Assembly: GCF_030929555.1 (NCBI RefSeq)
Contig: NZ_JAVFVT010000001.1
Coordinates: forward strand, 248,001-312,000
DNA from: Paenibacillus sp. LHD-117
GTDB lineage: Bacteria > Bacillota > Bacilli > Paenibacillales > Paenibacillaceae
DNA: 64,000 nt
Direction of reading: 5' to 3'
Positions 16,668-26,965 of the stretch are shown here, piece by piece. Under the pieces are notes generated by a model, which searched no databases, was not told where the DNA came from, and saw only the letters and a program-made list of their open reading frames with translations. A program made the position numbers and the translations under genes. Every line of letters starts with the position of its first letter. Position 1 is the first letter of the stretch.

Positions 16668-17636
16668 TTGAAAGCTGCAGGAGTTGCGGAGGCCGGAAAC
16701 GAGATCGCAGCACTACCATACAAAAGCGTCAAACGGGGGTTCTTCCATTATATTCGCCGGGATTGGCAGCTTTACGCGCTGCTGCTCATTCCGTTATCGT
16801 TTGTCCTGATCTTCAAGTACGCGCCGATGTCGGGGCTGCTGCTTGCGTTCAAAGAATACAAGATCGCAAGAGGGTTCTGGGGCAGCGAATGGGTCGGCTT
16901 CGAAGTGTTCCAAGAGCTGTTCGCCAAGCCGGACTTCGGCCGGGCGGTTCGAAATACGCTTCTGCTCAACGTCTTGGATTTGCTGTTCAGCTTCACGATG
17001 CCGATCGTGCTCGCGTTATTGCTGAACGAGATCAAAGGCGCCATGTTCAAGCGCGTCAATCAGACGCTGCTCTACTTGCCGCATTTCCTTTCGTGGGTCA
17101 TCATCGGCGCCATCGCCTATCAATTGCTGGGTGAAGGAAGCGGCATGGTCAACAATCTCATCGAACAATTGGGCGGCAACCGTATCCCCTACCTGCAAGA
17201 GGATACCCATTGGTTGTTCAGTTATTTGGCCATCGGCGTATGGCAGAGCATGGGCTGGGGGACGATTATTTACCTCGCCGCCATCAGCGGAGTCAATCCC
17301 GAATTGTACGAAGCTGCAACCGTGGACGGGGCGGGACGATTGCGCAAGATGTGGAACGTCACGCTGCCCTCGATCCGGATGACGATCGTCACCTTGCTGA
17401 TTCTAAGCTTGGGCAACGTCATGGGCGGATCCTTCGAGCGAATCCTTGCCTTGGCGAACAAGGCGACGACCGAATTCACCACCACCATCCCGGTGCTGGT
17501 ATTCCGTTGGGGAATCGAAGGCGGAGATTTCAGCCGAGCGACGGCGCTCGGGCTGTTCCAAGCGGTCATCGGCCTGATTCTCGTGCTTCTCGCCGACCGG
17601 GTCGCCAAGAAATTGGGCGAAGACGGATTGATTTAG
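16668..17636 (+). CDS. Carbohydrate ABC transporter permease, LplB/YteP type
   Basis: 322 residues with six predicted membrane helices, first near residues 32-52 (WQLYALLLIPLSFVLIF). The MalF-type EAA loop contact site lies in LYEAATVDGAGRLRKMWNVTLP near residue 212. TTG start at 16668 is set by AAAGGAGGTGAG a few bases before. Forms an importer with the next two genes. As usual in this family no ATPase is encoded nearby; a shared MsmX-type ATPase elsewhere is expected. Substrate is probably a plant oligosaccharide. Confidence 0.93.
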   Translation: MKAAGVAEAGNEIAALPYKSVKRGFFHYIRRDWQLYALLLIPLSFVLIFKYAPMSGLLLAFKEYKIARGFWGSEWVGFEVFQELFAKPDFGRAVRNTLLLNVLDLLFSFTMPIVLALLLNEIKGAMFKRVNQTLLYLPHFLSWVIIGAIAYQLLGEGSGMVNNLIEQLGGNRIPYLQEDTHWLFSYLAIGVWQSMGWGTIIYLAAISGVNPELYEAATVDGAGRLRKMWNVTLPSIRMTIVTLLILSLGNVMGGSFERILALANKATTEFTTTIPVLVFRWGIEGGDFSRATALGLFQAVIGLILVLLADRVAKKLGEDGLI

Positions 17637-17650
17637 AAAGGAGGCGAACG

Positions 17651-18550
17651 ATGAAGTCGTCCGAAAAAACTTTAGAGGCACCGCGCCGTTATCGCTTTGA
17701 CATTTGGGATATGCTGATCCGCCTCGTCTTGCTTGTCGCTTCGCTGGTTTGTCTGCTTCCGTTCGTTCATGTCGCCGCCAAATCGTTAAGCGACGATGCC
17801 TATGTCATCGCGCAGAAGGTGTTTCTTATTCCGCAAGGCTTTACGCTGGAAGCCTACGGCAAAATTTTTGCTGACGAGAGCATCCTCCGTTCGCTTTATG
17901 TAAGCGTTATCGTCACCGTGCTGTTCACGATCGTGGGCATGATCATTACGATTTGCGCGGCTTACCCGCTATCCCGGCCTCAGCTCAAGGGGCGCGCGGC
18001 CCTGACCTTTATCTGCGTGTTCACCTTGTATTTCGGCGGCGGCATCATCCCCGATTATCTGTTGGTCAACAGTCTCGGGATGCTCGATACGATCTGGTCG
18101 CTCGTGCTGCCGCTTTCGTTCAGCGCCTTTAATCTTCTGATCCTCAAGAGCTCGATCGCAAGCAGCATTCCGGTCAGCCTGGAGGAATCGGCGCGCATCG
18201 ACGGCGCGGGACACTTCCGCATCCTGATCAGCGTCGTATTGCCGCTCTCCAAGCCGATCCTGGCAACCTTGTCCCTCTTCTATGCGGTCGGACGATGGAA
18301 TGCCTATCAAGACGCTTTGTTCTACATCAAACACAATGTCGATCTTCGGCCACTGCAGCTGAAGCTGTATTACCTGGTCGTCCAGGCGAGCGAAAGCTTC
18401 CAGCTCGAGGCGACGACCGTGCAGCTCAGCAATCCGGAAGTGCTTAAGGCGTCGGTCGTCGTCTTCGCGACGCTGCCGATCATCTGCGTCTATCCGTTCA
18501 TTCAGAAATATTTTGTTCAGGGCGTCATGCTGGGTTCGGTCAAGGGATAA
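17651..18550 (+). CDS. Carbohydrate ABC transporter permease, LplC/YtcP type
   Basis: 299 residues. Start ATG 17651 follows AAAGGAGG 15 bp after the stop of the first permease; the open frame extends further upstream but overlaps that gene. Six membrane helices, the first near residues 18-40 (DMLIRLVLLVASLVCLLPFVH). EAA motif in LEESARIDGAGHFRILISVVLP near residue 180, and a C-terminal KYFVQGVMLGSVKG tail typical of LplC. Partner of the preceding permease in one heterodimeric channel. Confidence 0.93.
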   Translation: MKSSEKTLEAPRRYRFDIWDMLIRLVLLVASLVCLLPFVHVAAKSLSDDAYVIAQKVFLIPQGFTLEAYGKIFADESILRSLYVSVIVTVLFTIVGMIITICAAYPLSRPQLKGRAALTFICVFTLYFGGGIIPDYLLVNSLGMLDTIWSLVLPLSFSAFNLLILKSSIASSIPVSLEESARIDGAGHFRILISVVLPLSKPILATLSLFYAVGRWNAYQDALFYIKHNVDLRPLQLKLYYLVVQASESFQLEATTVQLSNPEVLKASVVVFATLPIICVYPFIQKYFVQGVMLGSVKG

Positions 18551-18597
18551 CCTGACGCGCCGAAGCATCGCCACTATGAAAATATGGGGGAATCACG

Positions 18598-20259
18598 ATG
18601 AGCAAAAAAAGAATCGTCGCCATGCTGATGGCATCGATCATGGTCACCGGACTTCTGGCAGCCTGCACGAGCAATAATAACAGCGGCAGCACGGGCAACA
18701 GCTCGCCGTCTCCGTCCGCAAGCAATTCTAGCAACAACAGCACGAATGAACCGACAGGCGACGGGTTTCCCGATTACTCGAAAGGTTTTCCCGAGAAGGT
18801 TAACCTCGATATTCCAGTCTATGAACGGGCTTTCGAAGGCTGGAACGTGACGGACAACTACTATACGCGCTGGATTCAGAAGGAATTCGGCGACAAATAC
18901 AACATCCAAGTCAACTTCGTTCCGATTACCCGGAACAACGAAGTGACGGATTACGAGCAGCTGCTCGCGGCGCATAAGGCGCCGGAGATTATTTTCCACT
19001 ACGATATGCCCCAAGCGCTTGCCTATTACGGCGAAGACGTCATGCAGCCGCTGGATTGGGACGAGATTGCCAACTATGCGCCGACGTATTGGGAGAACAT
19101 GGGCGAGACGATTCAACAATACGGCGTCGTGGACGAGAAAAATATGTTCGTCTTCGCCGCGCGTCCGGACACGGACAACTTTGTCAGCCTGATCCGCAAG
19201 GATTGGGTGGAGAAGGTCGGAATGAAGATGGAGGACCTGACATCGCTAGAGAAATATAACGAGTTGCTCGCGAAGTGGAAGGAAGCGGGGCTCGGCGTCT
19301 TGGGCGGTGCTTTGACCCGGAACAATTACAATTATAGCTACGGTTTCCGCGATTGGCCGATCGATCCGAAATACCGTGCGCTCTATTCCGATCTTGCCGT
19401 TGCGGATTTGACGACCAAGGATACCGAGGAATGGCTGCGGAACCTGAACTACCAATTCAATAACGGCCTCATCGACAAGGAATTTTATCTGCGCGACGAC
19501 GACAACAAAGTCAAATCCGAGTTCGTGGCGGGCAGGACGGGGACGTACGGATTCTACCTCGCGAGCAACACCGACGTCTTCGAAGCGACGCTGAAAAACA
19601 ATCCGGGAGCCGAATTCGCCGTCGTGCCTCCAGGCGCGGGCGTGCCGGAAGGCGGAGTACCGCAAGGCCGGGCATACTGGCCGTTCGGTTTCATCATGGG
19701 CATCAACTACGAATCGACGGCCGAGGAACGCGCCGCGGTCTGGATGTATCTCGAATGGATGAGCCAGCCGAACAACCTGTTCGTCCTGCAGAACGGCGTC
19801 GAAGGCCAGAATTATACCCTCGACGCGGAAGGGCTCCCGGTCAAAACTCCGGATTTCAAAGGCGAATCCGTCCTCTCACAGAACAACAACAAGGATTATT
19901 GGGGGCTTGTCACCGAATCCGCGGTATACGCCACGCCTGAATTGACGCTTAAGGCTAATATGAGAAACTGGGCGCCCGCTGGCTACGAGAATCTTGCCGA
20001 AGACTTGGTCAAATATCGGAACGAAACGGCGGAATACCGAACGCCGGACGCGCTGTTCACCGTCGTGCTCGAGAAGGTCAACGAGTACAAGGCCGATCTG
20101 AACGCCCTCTTCCAGGAGCTGTATCTGGACATCGCCCTGGCGCCGGAAGCCGAGTTCGACGCGAAATACGAAGCAGCCAAACAACGTTTCCTCGATGCCG
20201 GCTATCAAGAAATTTTGGACGAGAAACAAAAAGCGATCGACGCAGGCCAATTCCGGTAA
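18598..20259 (+). CDS. Extracellular solute-binding lipoprotein (family 1, LplA-like)
   Basis: 553 residues, the long form used by LplB/LplC importers. Lipoprotein signal: SKKR basic start, hydrophobic stretch, lipobox LLAAC with Cys22. A Ser/Asn-rich flexible linker follows to ~45, then the ligand-binding domain. RBS GGGGG lies 5-8 bp before ATG 18598. It captures oligosaccharide at the cell surface and hands it to the two permeases. A terminator-like hairpin and a 52-bp repeat array follow. Confidence 0.93.
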   Translation: MSKKRIVAMLMASIMVTGLLAACTSNNNSGSTGNSSPSPSASNSSNNSTNEPTGDGFPDYSKGFPEKVNLDIPVYERAFEGWNVTDNYYTRWIQKEFGDKYNIQVNFVPITRNNEVTDYEQLLAAHKAPEIIFHYDMPQALAYYGEDVMQPLDWDEIANYAPTYWENMGETIQQYGVVDEKNMFVFAARPDTDNFVSLIRKDWVEKVGMKMEDLTSLEKYNELLAKWKEAGLGVLGGALTRNNYNYSYGFRDWPIDPKYRALYSDLAVADLTTKDTEEWLRNLNYQFNNGLIDKEFYLRDDDNKVKSEFVAGRTGTYGFYLASNTDVFEATLKNNPGAEFAVVPPGAGVPEGGVPQGRAYWPFGFIMGINYESTAEERAAVWMYLEWMSQPNNLFVLQNGVEGQNYTLDAEGLPVKTPDFKGESVLSQNNNKDYWGLVTESAVYATPELTLKANMRNWAPAGYENLAEDLVKYRNETAEYRTPDALFTVVLEKVNEYKADLNALFQELYLDIALAPEAEFDAKYEAAKQRFLDAGYQEILDEKQKAIDAGQFR

Positions 20260-20297
20260 CCGCGAATAACAACAAGCCAATTTCACATGCCGAAGGG

Positions 20298-20336
20298 GCT
20301 GTCTCGAAAAGTGAACACTTTTAGGGACAGCTTTTC
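20298..20336 (+). terminator. Terminator-like hairpin before repeat array A
   Basis: GCTGTC/GACAGC outer stem and AAAAGT/ACTTTT inner stem (20298-20331), followed by TTTTC. A near-identical hairpin precedes repeat array B at 41.6 kb, so this hairpin and the array may travel together. Confidence 0.7.
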
Positions 20337-20350
20337 TTCGTCTATATGCG

Positions 20351-20558
20351 GCGCAGCGGGCCGAATGTGTACGAAAAACCGTACACATGACGCCTAACTG
20401 GTGCGCAGCGGGCCGAATGTGTACGAAAAACCATACACATGACGCCTAACTGGTGCGCAACGGGCCGAATGTGTACGAAAAACCGTACACATGACGCCTA
20501 ACTGGTGCGCAGCGGGCCGAATGTGTACGAAAAATCGTATACATGACGCCATCAGTGG
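20351..20558 (+). repeat. 52-bp palindromic tandem repeat array A (4 copies)
   Basis: Four back-to-back units start at 20351, 20403, 20455 and 20507, period exactly 52 bp. Each starts GCGCARCGGGCCGAATG and contains the inverted repeat TGTGTACG / CGTACACA around a 6-base A-rich loop, then ATGACGCCTAACTGGT. Units differ by a few substitutions. Related arrays lie at 41648 and 50344. No protein-coding role; minus-strand open frames across it are by-products of the period. Confidence 0.9.
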
Positions 20559-20843
20559 CGCAACGAGCCGAGAGCGATGCTCTTTCCTCTTCTTTTATGC
20601 GCGGCCTTAACCGCTCGCGATTATGGCCGCTTCACTTTTGCTCCTTACTGTTCAATATTGATGCACCTGCGTTGAAGATGCCCGTCCTACCGGGCGGCAA
20701 AGTCAAAAGTGACAGGGAATGATCAATACTGGCGGTTTACCGTGCGCGGAATGACGGGGTACGATGGGCACAGCCTCGCCGACAACCGGAACAGACAAAA
20801 GCTCTTAGCAGCGTTTATCGTTAGGAGGTGTTCATTTTGTTGA
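20559..20843. other. Non-coding spacer before the PL11 gene
   Basis: No credible ORF. It begins with a degenerate fragment of the repeat unit (CGCAACGAGCCGAGAG), then sequence with no feature I recognise until the cre box. The promoter of the 2-kDa-scale surface enzyme gene must lie in its right part, but I see no clear -35/-10 pair. Confidence 0.5.
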
Positions 20844-20860
20844 TTTGAAAGCGCTTCAAA
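20844..20860. promoter_or_regulatory. CcpA cre box (perfect palindrome)
   Basis: TTTGAAAGCGCTTCAAA is a 17-bp perfect palindrome containing TGAAAGCGCTTCA, a textbook cre site. It lies ~60 bp upstream of the PL11/CE12 gene start and implies glucose repression of the rhamnogalacturonan locus. Confidence 0.85.
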
Positions 20861-20921
20861 CGAAGTGGAGCCGCTTTCGATTTCGGATTATGGATCGGAA
20901 TTATTTTGGAGGAGTGAGTTC

Positions 20922-23900
20922 ATGGATTTCAAAACCCTATCGCAGAAGAAACCGATTTTCGCATTCTTTTTGTCTTTTCTCATGGTATTTTCTTTGGTCA
21001 TCTCGCCAACTCCGGGGCATGCGGATACATCGGGCAGCCTGCCGGCCCGTCAGGGGGATTACCTAAACCGCGGTTTGGTTGCGGTTTTGGTCGATAACGG
21101 CGTTTTCTTAAGCTGGCGTTATTTGAATACGGATCCGGACGAAATCGCTTTCAACGTCTACAAAAACGGATATAAAGTGAACGCGGCGCCGATTAGCGAC
21201 GTGACAAACTATGTGGACGCGACCGGCGCCGATAGTTCCCAATACCAGATTTCAACGATCGTAAACGGCAAGGAAGTGATGCAGCCGGAGACGGTTTCGG
21301 TGTGGCATAACAATTATTTGCCGATTCCGCTGGATAAGCCGGCCGACGGTAGAACGAAGGACGGCGGCAACTATTCCTATATTGCCAGCGACGCTTCCGT
21401 GGCGGATGTGGACGGCGACGGCGAATATGAGATCGTCTTTCTTTGGAACCCGACCAACGCGAAGGATAATTCTCAGGCCGGCTATACCGGCAATGTCTAT
21501 ATCGATACCGTTGAACTGGACGGCAGCAAGCTTTGGCGCATCGACCTAGGCGTTAATATCCGCGCCGGCGCACATTATACGCAGTTAATGGTGTACGACA
21601 TGGACGGCGACGGCAAAGCCGAAGTTGTCGTTAAGACGGCGGACGGAACGAAAGACGGCCTAGGCCAAGTCATTGGTGACGGTACCAAGGATTACCGCAA
21701 TGAAGGCGGCTATATCCTTACGGGCCCGGAATATCTCACGTTGTTCGACGGTGAAACCGGCGAAGCTTTATCCACCGTGAATTACGAAGTGCCAAGAGGC
21801 GACGTGGGCGCATGGGGCGACGGTTACGGAAACCGGGTGGATCGTTTCTTGGGGGCGATCGCTTATTTGGACGGCGTTAAGCCTAGCATCGTAATGACCC
21901 GCGGCTATTATACGCGTACCGTGCTGGCAGCCTATGACTATGTGGGCGGCGAGCTGGTGAAGCGTTGGGTGTTCGATAGCGATGTGGCCGGCGAACAGTA
22001 CGAAGGACAAGGCAATCACGGGTTAAGCGTGCTTGATGTTGACGCGGACGGCAAAGACGAGATTATGTTCGGCGCGTTGGCCATTAACGATGACGGAACC
22101 GTGATGTACAGCACCGGACTCGGCCACGGCGATGCCATGCATGCCGGCAAGCTGGATCCGAACCGGGACGGCTACCAGATTGTCAGCGTGCATGAACATA
22201 CCAATGCTGCATACGGGATCGAGATGCGCGACGCGGCGACAGGCGCTATAATCTGGGGCGAACGTACGGGCATAGATACCGGACGGGGCATGTCGGCGGA
22301 TATCGACCCGACTTATCCGGGCTACGAATCATGGGCTTCCACGATTGTCGAAGGGCAAATGCAGCCTGTTACCCGTGTGTATTCGGCGACCGGGAACGTG
22401 ATTTATGAAGGGACCGAAGCACCGAAAAGCGCCAACTTCGCGATTTGGTGGGACGGAGACCTTCAAAGGGAGCTGTTTGACCATGTATGGGATAACAGCA
22501 CGGCAAAAGGAATTCCGGTCATCTACAACTGGGATTACGAAAACAAGAAGCTGAATGAAATCTTCAGGGCGAATGGCGCCTTGACCAACAATCACACCAA
22601 AGGAAATCCGGCGATTCAAGCGGATATACTGGGAGATTGGCGCGAGGAACTGCTGCTACGGAGCGAAGACAGCACGGAATATAGGCTCTATACGACGACC
22701 ATTCCTACGGCTTACCGGATTCCGGCACTGATGCAGGATCCCATATACCGACTTGGCGCTGCTTGGCAGAACGTTGGTTATAATCAGCCGCCGCACACGA
22801 GTTTTTATATCGGCGCGGAAGCGACGGCATTCCCTAAGGCGAATATCGATCTCGCCGGCGGAAGCGAAGCGCCGGAGCAGGTTTATCATTTTGACTTCGG
22901 CACGGAAACCGCAGCCGGGACAACCGGCGTGCAGAATACGCTCTATTCGGCGGGTACGGGCTACGGCTTCGAGAATGCAAGCGGGATTACGGTAGACGCA
23001 AGCAACGTTACCTTGCCCGAGAACGCCAAATTCGCCGTAGATTTGCCGAATGCGAACTATAAGGTAACGGTCAAGCTTGGCGATGACTCGCGTGACGGAA
23101 ACGTCGGCGTTAAATCCGAATTCGTCCAGAAGCTTGCGGTGACGAATGTTCAGACGGGAGTGCCACTGGTCTATTCCTATGACATCGCGCTTGTAGATGG
23201 TCAGCTGGAATTGATCTTCTCCGGCTCGGCCATCGACGTGCGGGAAATCATTATTGAGAAGTACCGGGAGAAAACAGCCGGAGCCGCGGCGACGATCTAT
23301 ATGGCGGGCGACTCGACGATGCAGTCTTACAGCGCGATGCAGGCTCCTCAGGAAGGCTGGGGCCAACAATTCGGCCGTTATTTCTCGAACGGCGTAGTCG
23401 TCCGGAACCATTCGATCGGCGGCAGAAGCAGCAAATCTTTTATGGTCGACGGTCGTCTGGATACGGTATTGCGCGAGATCAAGCCGGGGGATTTTTTCTT
23501 CATCTCCTTCGGCCATAACGATGCCAGCGCCGGCATTCCGGAACGTTACGCGTCTCCGGCGGATTATAAAACCTATCTGGCCCGCTATGTGAACGGCGCC
23601 AAACAGCGCGGCGCGACACCGGTGCTCCTTACGCCGGTAGGACGCAGGGATTTTAATCTGATCACCCAGGAATTTAACGTAAGCTTCCCGGACTACGTGC
23701 AGGCAGCCAAAGAAGTCGCGGAGGAGCAGGGCGTGGCGTTGATCGATCTGAGCCAGCTAAGCATCGCGCATTACAACAAAGTAGGCCTGGCGGCTACCGA
23801 GAAGATCTTCTTGTACGCTTATCCGGGCGAATATCCGAAATACCCGAACGGCATTAACGATAATACGCACTTCAGCGGCTACGGCGCGCAGGTCCTTGCC

Positions 23901-26885
23901 GGATTGGTTGCGGGAGCGGTCAAAGACATGAATCTCGGCATTTCGCCTTTCGTTATCGACCCGGACATCGGCGAGCCGGAGCCCGAGCCGGAGAGCCAAA
24001 TCTACGAGGAAAACTTTGAAGGCGATCCTGCCGCCGTCCAATACGCGATGGTGAATGCCACCGGAATTGCGGGACAGATGACGGGAACGGTCGTGGAGCA
24101 AAATGGGAACAAGCTGCTGAACGTTGTCGGCTCCGGCTCCGGAAATCGATCGAAAGTGTTCCGCATATTCGATGCGATCGGCGGCGATATCGTAAACGTG
24201 AATTTTGATTGGAACACCGGCAACGTGGGCGCTTCCCCGTCCGAAGGCCACTTGTCGCTGCAAGACGCGAACGAAAACTTGATTCTAACGTTGTATACGA
24301 CCAGCGGCACAAATACTCCGATCGGCTATTTCCCGGGCCATTACGCGCCGGATTACGGCACGGGAACGACGGCTATCCCGGGCGGAAAGTTCACGACCCT
24401 TACGAAAAACCAGTGGGTCAACGTGGATGCGACGATTAACTTCGCGGAGAAGAAGATTGATCTGACATTGACCAGCTTGGCGAACGGCAGCGTCACGCAG
24501 ACGATTGAGGATATTCCGATGAGCGCGGGAACCGCTTATGCCGATAACGTAAGAGCGATGCGCTTCCTGGGTACGAGAAAGGGAGGCGGCGGCACGCTGA
24601 ACTGGACGACGCAGATCGACAACATGCGGATCGAAGGCACGACGCTTCCGCCGGCTGCTGCCGACCAGACCGCGTTGGTGGCGCTGCACGAAGAGGCGAA
24701 GGCGCTTGATCTGTCGGCGTATACCGAACAATCGAAAGCCGTGCTGAACAAAGCGTTGGCGGCCGCCGAGGCGATCATTGGCTCGGAAGCGACGCAGGCC
24801 GAGGTGGACCATGCGTTCAACATGCTGACCGTCGCCATGGCGTCGCTGACAAGCGAACCCGCTGTCGATATCAGCGAATACCGATTTGACTTTGGCTCCG
24901 GCAACGCAGCAGAAGGTTACACCCAAGTGGATGCCAAAAGGGCATACGTGGAAGGAAACGGTTATGGATTTGCCGATACCTCGCTTGCGCAGGATGAAAA
25001 CCGCGAAACCGGAAATGCGCTTACGGAGGATTTCACCCGCGTGAACGGCACCTCCTTCCTGGTAGAGATGAAGCCGGCCAATTACCGCGTCACGATGACG
25101 ATCGGCGATGCGCAAGAAGCCACTAACGCCGGCGTTGTGGCAGAGCAGATGACGAAACTGCCGATCGCGACCGTAGCAGCGGGAGAATTCAAGGAAATCA
25201 CTTATGACATTGCTCTGATCGACGGCGTATTCAACTTTGAATTTTCGGGCAACACGCCGAAGATCAACGCCCTGAAGATCGAACGTCTGCCTGAAATAGG
25301 CGCGGGCGAAAAACCGGTTATTTATTTGGCGAGCGATTCCACGGTTGCCAATTATGCGGAAAGTTATCGTCCGCAAGCCGGATGGGGCGAGACGCTGGAC
25401 GATTATTTCGACTTGGAGCAGGCCAGCATCGATAACCGGGCCATCGGCGGACTTAGCAGCAAAACCTTCCTGGTGGGCGGACATCTGAACGATATCCTGC
25501 TCGGCATTCATGAAGGGGATTATCTGTTCATGCAGTGGTCCCATAACGATTCCACGCCGTCGCGTCCGGAGCGTTATCTCACGCCGGAGCAATTTAAAAC
25601 GTATCTCAAAGACTATATTAACGGCGCCGTGCAAAGAGGGGCGATTCCGGTTCTGGTTACGCCGGTGAACCGTCGCGATTTCAACGGCGAAATCTTGAAT
25701 AAGAGCTTCCCGGAATATGTACAGGCGATGAAAGAAACGGCGCATGAAACCGGAACTCTTCTGCTTGATCTGAATCAGGTCAGCTGGGAACACTTCCAGG
25801 AGCTTGGTCCAGAAGGAACCAAAAACATCTTCATGTGGGTAGACGGCAAAGAAGACAACACGCATTTGCAAATGAACGGCGCCGTCAAGGTGTCCGAAAT
25901 GGTGGCAAGGCTTGTGAAAGGGCTGAATATTCCGCTATCCGCTTTCGTCACCTTGGACGATACGGAGGTTCCGCCGGGCGAGCATTGGGCGACGGCAGCC
26001 GTATCCGGACCTCAAAGCGCTTATGCCGGTCAGGCAGTGGAATTAGCGGTCGGCGTATCGCAAGTCGGCCAAAGCTTTACCGCGATGGACGTCATCGTCC
26101 AATACGACCCGGCGAAGGTGCAGTTTGAAACAGTCAGCGGGGAAAACGGGGCAACGGCGCTTGCGGAGAATGCCATCGCATCGAAACAAGAACATCTTCA
26201 CATCCTTGGTACGGCCGTACGTCCCGACTTGGGTCAAATTCGCGTCATCCTCATCAGCGCGGGCGAGGAGCATGCGGTGACGGGTAGCGGAGAGCTATTC
26301 GTCCTGCGCGGCAAAGTGAAATCGGACGCGCCGCTCGGGAACGCGACTACGGCGCTTACGAAGTTCGAAGTGTCCCGCGACGGAACGGCGGGCATCGTGA
26401 ACATTGCCGAAGCCTATCATTCGCTTACCATCGGTCAGACGCTGCCGGTCGACTCGGATAAATCGGCATTGATCCAGGCGATTGCTTCCGCGCAGAGTCA
26501 ACTGACGGGTGCGGTAGAGGGCGATAAAATCGGCAAGTACGAAGTTGGCGCGAAGGCGGCGCTGCAAGCGGCTATTGAAGCGGCAGCGATCGTTCGCGGC
26601 AATCCTTACGCAACGCAAGCGCAAGTCGATGCGGCAACCGGCGCGCTGAACGCTGCGGTTCAGCAGTTCCTTGCCCGGTTCATCAGCCTGGTCGAGGGCC
26701 AGACGCAGATCACGATCCGCGATCTGTCCATCATCGCGAAATACTTCGGCGTATCTTCCGAGGATACAAGCTGGAACGAAATCGCGAAGGCCGACCTGTT
26801 CGACGAGGGCGAAATCAATATCCGCGTGCTCGCCGCCGTAGCGCGTATGATCTTGACGGAATGGAGCTCGAACTCGGAGCAATAA
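20922..26885 (+). CDS. Secreted multidomain rhamnogalacturonan enzyme: PL11 lyase, two CE12-like esterases, cohesin- and dockerin-like modules
   Basis: About 1987 residues. ATG 20922 is preferred to the longer frame because GGAGGAG sits just upstream and a signal peptide follows. Order: signal peptide ~1-35; PL11 rhamnogalacturonan lyase ~40-640 (YLNRGLVAVL, repeated Asp-rich DVDGDGEYEIVF, DMDGDGKAEVVV, HYTQLMVYD); malectin-like beta module ~653-783; SGNH/CE12-like esterase ~791-1006 with Ser798 in MAGDST and DNTHFSG; LamG-like module ~1027-1243; FIVAR ~1247-1316; second beta module; second SGNH esterase ~1465-1676 with Ser1473 and DNTHLQ; cohesin-like ~1690-1836 (FTAMDVIVQYDPAKVQFE); FIVAR; degenerate dockerin-like C terminus ~1927-1983. 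It cuts and deacetylates pectin outside the cell. Confidence 0.92.
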   Translation: MDFKTLSQKKPIFAFFLSFLMVFSLVISPTPGHADTSGSLPARQGDYLNRGLVAVLVDNGVFLSWRYLNTDPDEIAFNVYKNGYKVNAAPISDVTNYVDATGADSSQYQISTIVNGKEVMQPETVSVWHNNYLPIPLDKPADGRTKDGGNYSYIASDASVADVDGDGEYEIVFLWNPTNAKDNSQAGYTGNVYIDTVELDGSKLWRIDLGVNIRAGAHYTQLMVYDMDGDGKAEVVVKTADGTKDGLGQVIGDGTKDYRNEGGYILTGPEYLTLFDGETGEALSTVNYEVPRGDVGAWGDGYGNRVDRFLGAIAYLDGVKPSIVMTRGYYTRTVLAAYDYVGGELVKRWVFDSDVAGEQYEGQGNHGLSVLDVDADGKDEIMFGALAINDDGTVMYSTGLGHGDAMHAGKLDPNRDGYQIVSVHEHTNAAYGIEMRDAATGAIIWGERTGIDTGRGMSADIDPTYPGYESWASTIVEGQMQPVTRVYSATGNVIYEGTEAPKSANFAIWWDGDLQRELFDHVWDNSTAKGIPVIYNWDYENKKLNEIFRANGALTNNHTKGNPAIQADILGDWREELLLRSEDSTEYRLYTTTIPTAYRIPALMQDPIYRLGAAWQNVGYNQPPHTSFYIGAEATAFPKANIDLAGGSEAPEQVYHFDFGTETAAGTTGVQNTLYSAGTGYGFENASGITVDASNVTLPENAKFAVDLPNANYKVTVKLGDDSRDGNVGVKSEFVQKLAVTNVQTGVPLVYSYDIALVDGQLELIFSGSAIDVREIIIEKYREKTAGAAATIYMAGDSTMQSYSAMQAPQEGWGQQFGRYFSNGVVVRNHSIGGRSSKSFMVDGRLDTVLREIKPGDFFFISFGHNDASAGIPERYASPADYKTYLARYVNGAKQRGATPVLLTPVGRRDFNLITQEFNVSFPDYVQAAKEVAEEQGVALIDLSQLSIAHYNKVGLAATEKIFLYAYPGEYPKYPNGINDNTHFSGYGAQVLAGLVAGAVKDMNLGISPFVIDPDIGEPEPEPESQIYEENFEGDPAAVQYAMVNATGIAGQMTGTVVEQNGNKLLNVVGSGSGNRSKVFRIFDAIGGDIVNVNFDWNTGNVGASPSEGHLSLQDANENLILTLYTTSGTNTPIGYFPGHYAPDYGTGTTAIPGGKFTTLTKNQWVNVDATINFAEKKIDLTLTSLANGSVTQTIEDIPMSAGTAYADNVRAMRFLGTRKGGGGTLNWTTQIDNMRIEGTTLPPAAADQTALVALHEEAKALDLSAYTEQSKAVLNKALAAAEAIIGSEATQAEVDHAFNMLTVAMASLTSEPAVDISEYRFDFGSGNAAEGYTQVDAKRAYVEGNGYGFADTSLAQDENRETGNALTEDFTRVNGTSFLVEMKPANYRVTMTIGDAQEATNAGVVAEQMTKLPIATVAAGEFKEITYDIALIDGVFNFEFSGNTPKINALKIERLPEIGAGEKPVIYLASDSTVANYAESYRPQAGWGETLDDYFDLEQASIDNRAIGGLSSKTFLVGGHLNDILLGIHEGDYLFMQWSHNDSTPSRPERYLTPEQFKTYLKDYINGAVQRGAIPVLVTPVNRRDFNGEILNKSFPEYVQAMKETAHETGTLLLDLNQVSWEHFQELGPEGTKNIFMWVDGKEDNTHLQMNGAVKVSEMVARLVKGLNIPLSAFVTLDDTEVPPGEHWATAAVSGPQSAYAGQAVELAVGVSQVGQSFTAMDVIVQYDPAKVQFETVSGENGATALAENAIASKQEHLHILGTAVRPDLGQIRVILISAGEEHAVTGSGELFVLRGKVKSDAPLGNATTALTKFEVSRDGTAGIVNIAEAYHSLTIGQTLPVDSDKSALIQAIASAQSQLTGAVEGDKIGKYEVGAKAALQAAIEAAAIVRGNPYATQAQVDAATGALNAAVQQFLARFISLVEGQTQITIRDLSIIAKYFGVSSEDTSWNEIAKADLFDEGEINIRVLAAVARMILTEWSSNSEQ

Positions 26886-26910
26886 AGCAATCTATTACGA
26901 GGATGGCAGG

Positions 26911-26937
26911 GAGGAAGGAGAACGAATCTCCTTCCTC
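26911..26937 (+). promoter_or_regulatory. Intercistronic hairpin
   Basis: GAGGAAGGAG pairs with CTCCTTCCTC around a 7-base loop between the PL11 and cohesin-SLH genes. There is no U-tract, so it is more likely an mRNA stabiliser or attenuator than a full terminator. It also sequesters one of two possible Shine-Dalgarno-like runs. Confidence 0.55.
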
Positions 26938-26965
26938 TTCCTCCATGAAAGGAAGAGGCAAAGAC

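Noticed and set aside
17210..17650. N-terminal extension of the second LplC-type permease
   Set aside because: The frame is open but overlaps the first permease in another frame; an RBS and family length set the start at 17651.
20351..20558. CRISPR array
   Set aside because: Units are contiguous with no unique spacers, the whole unit repeats, and no cas genes are present.
24285..25871. 528-codon minus-strand frame inside the PL11/CE12 gene
   Set aside because: Shadow of the well-supported + strand multidomain gene; its translation has no recognisable domain and low-complexity Arg-rich composition.
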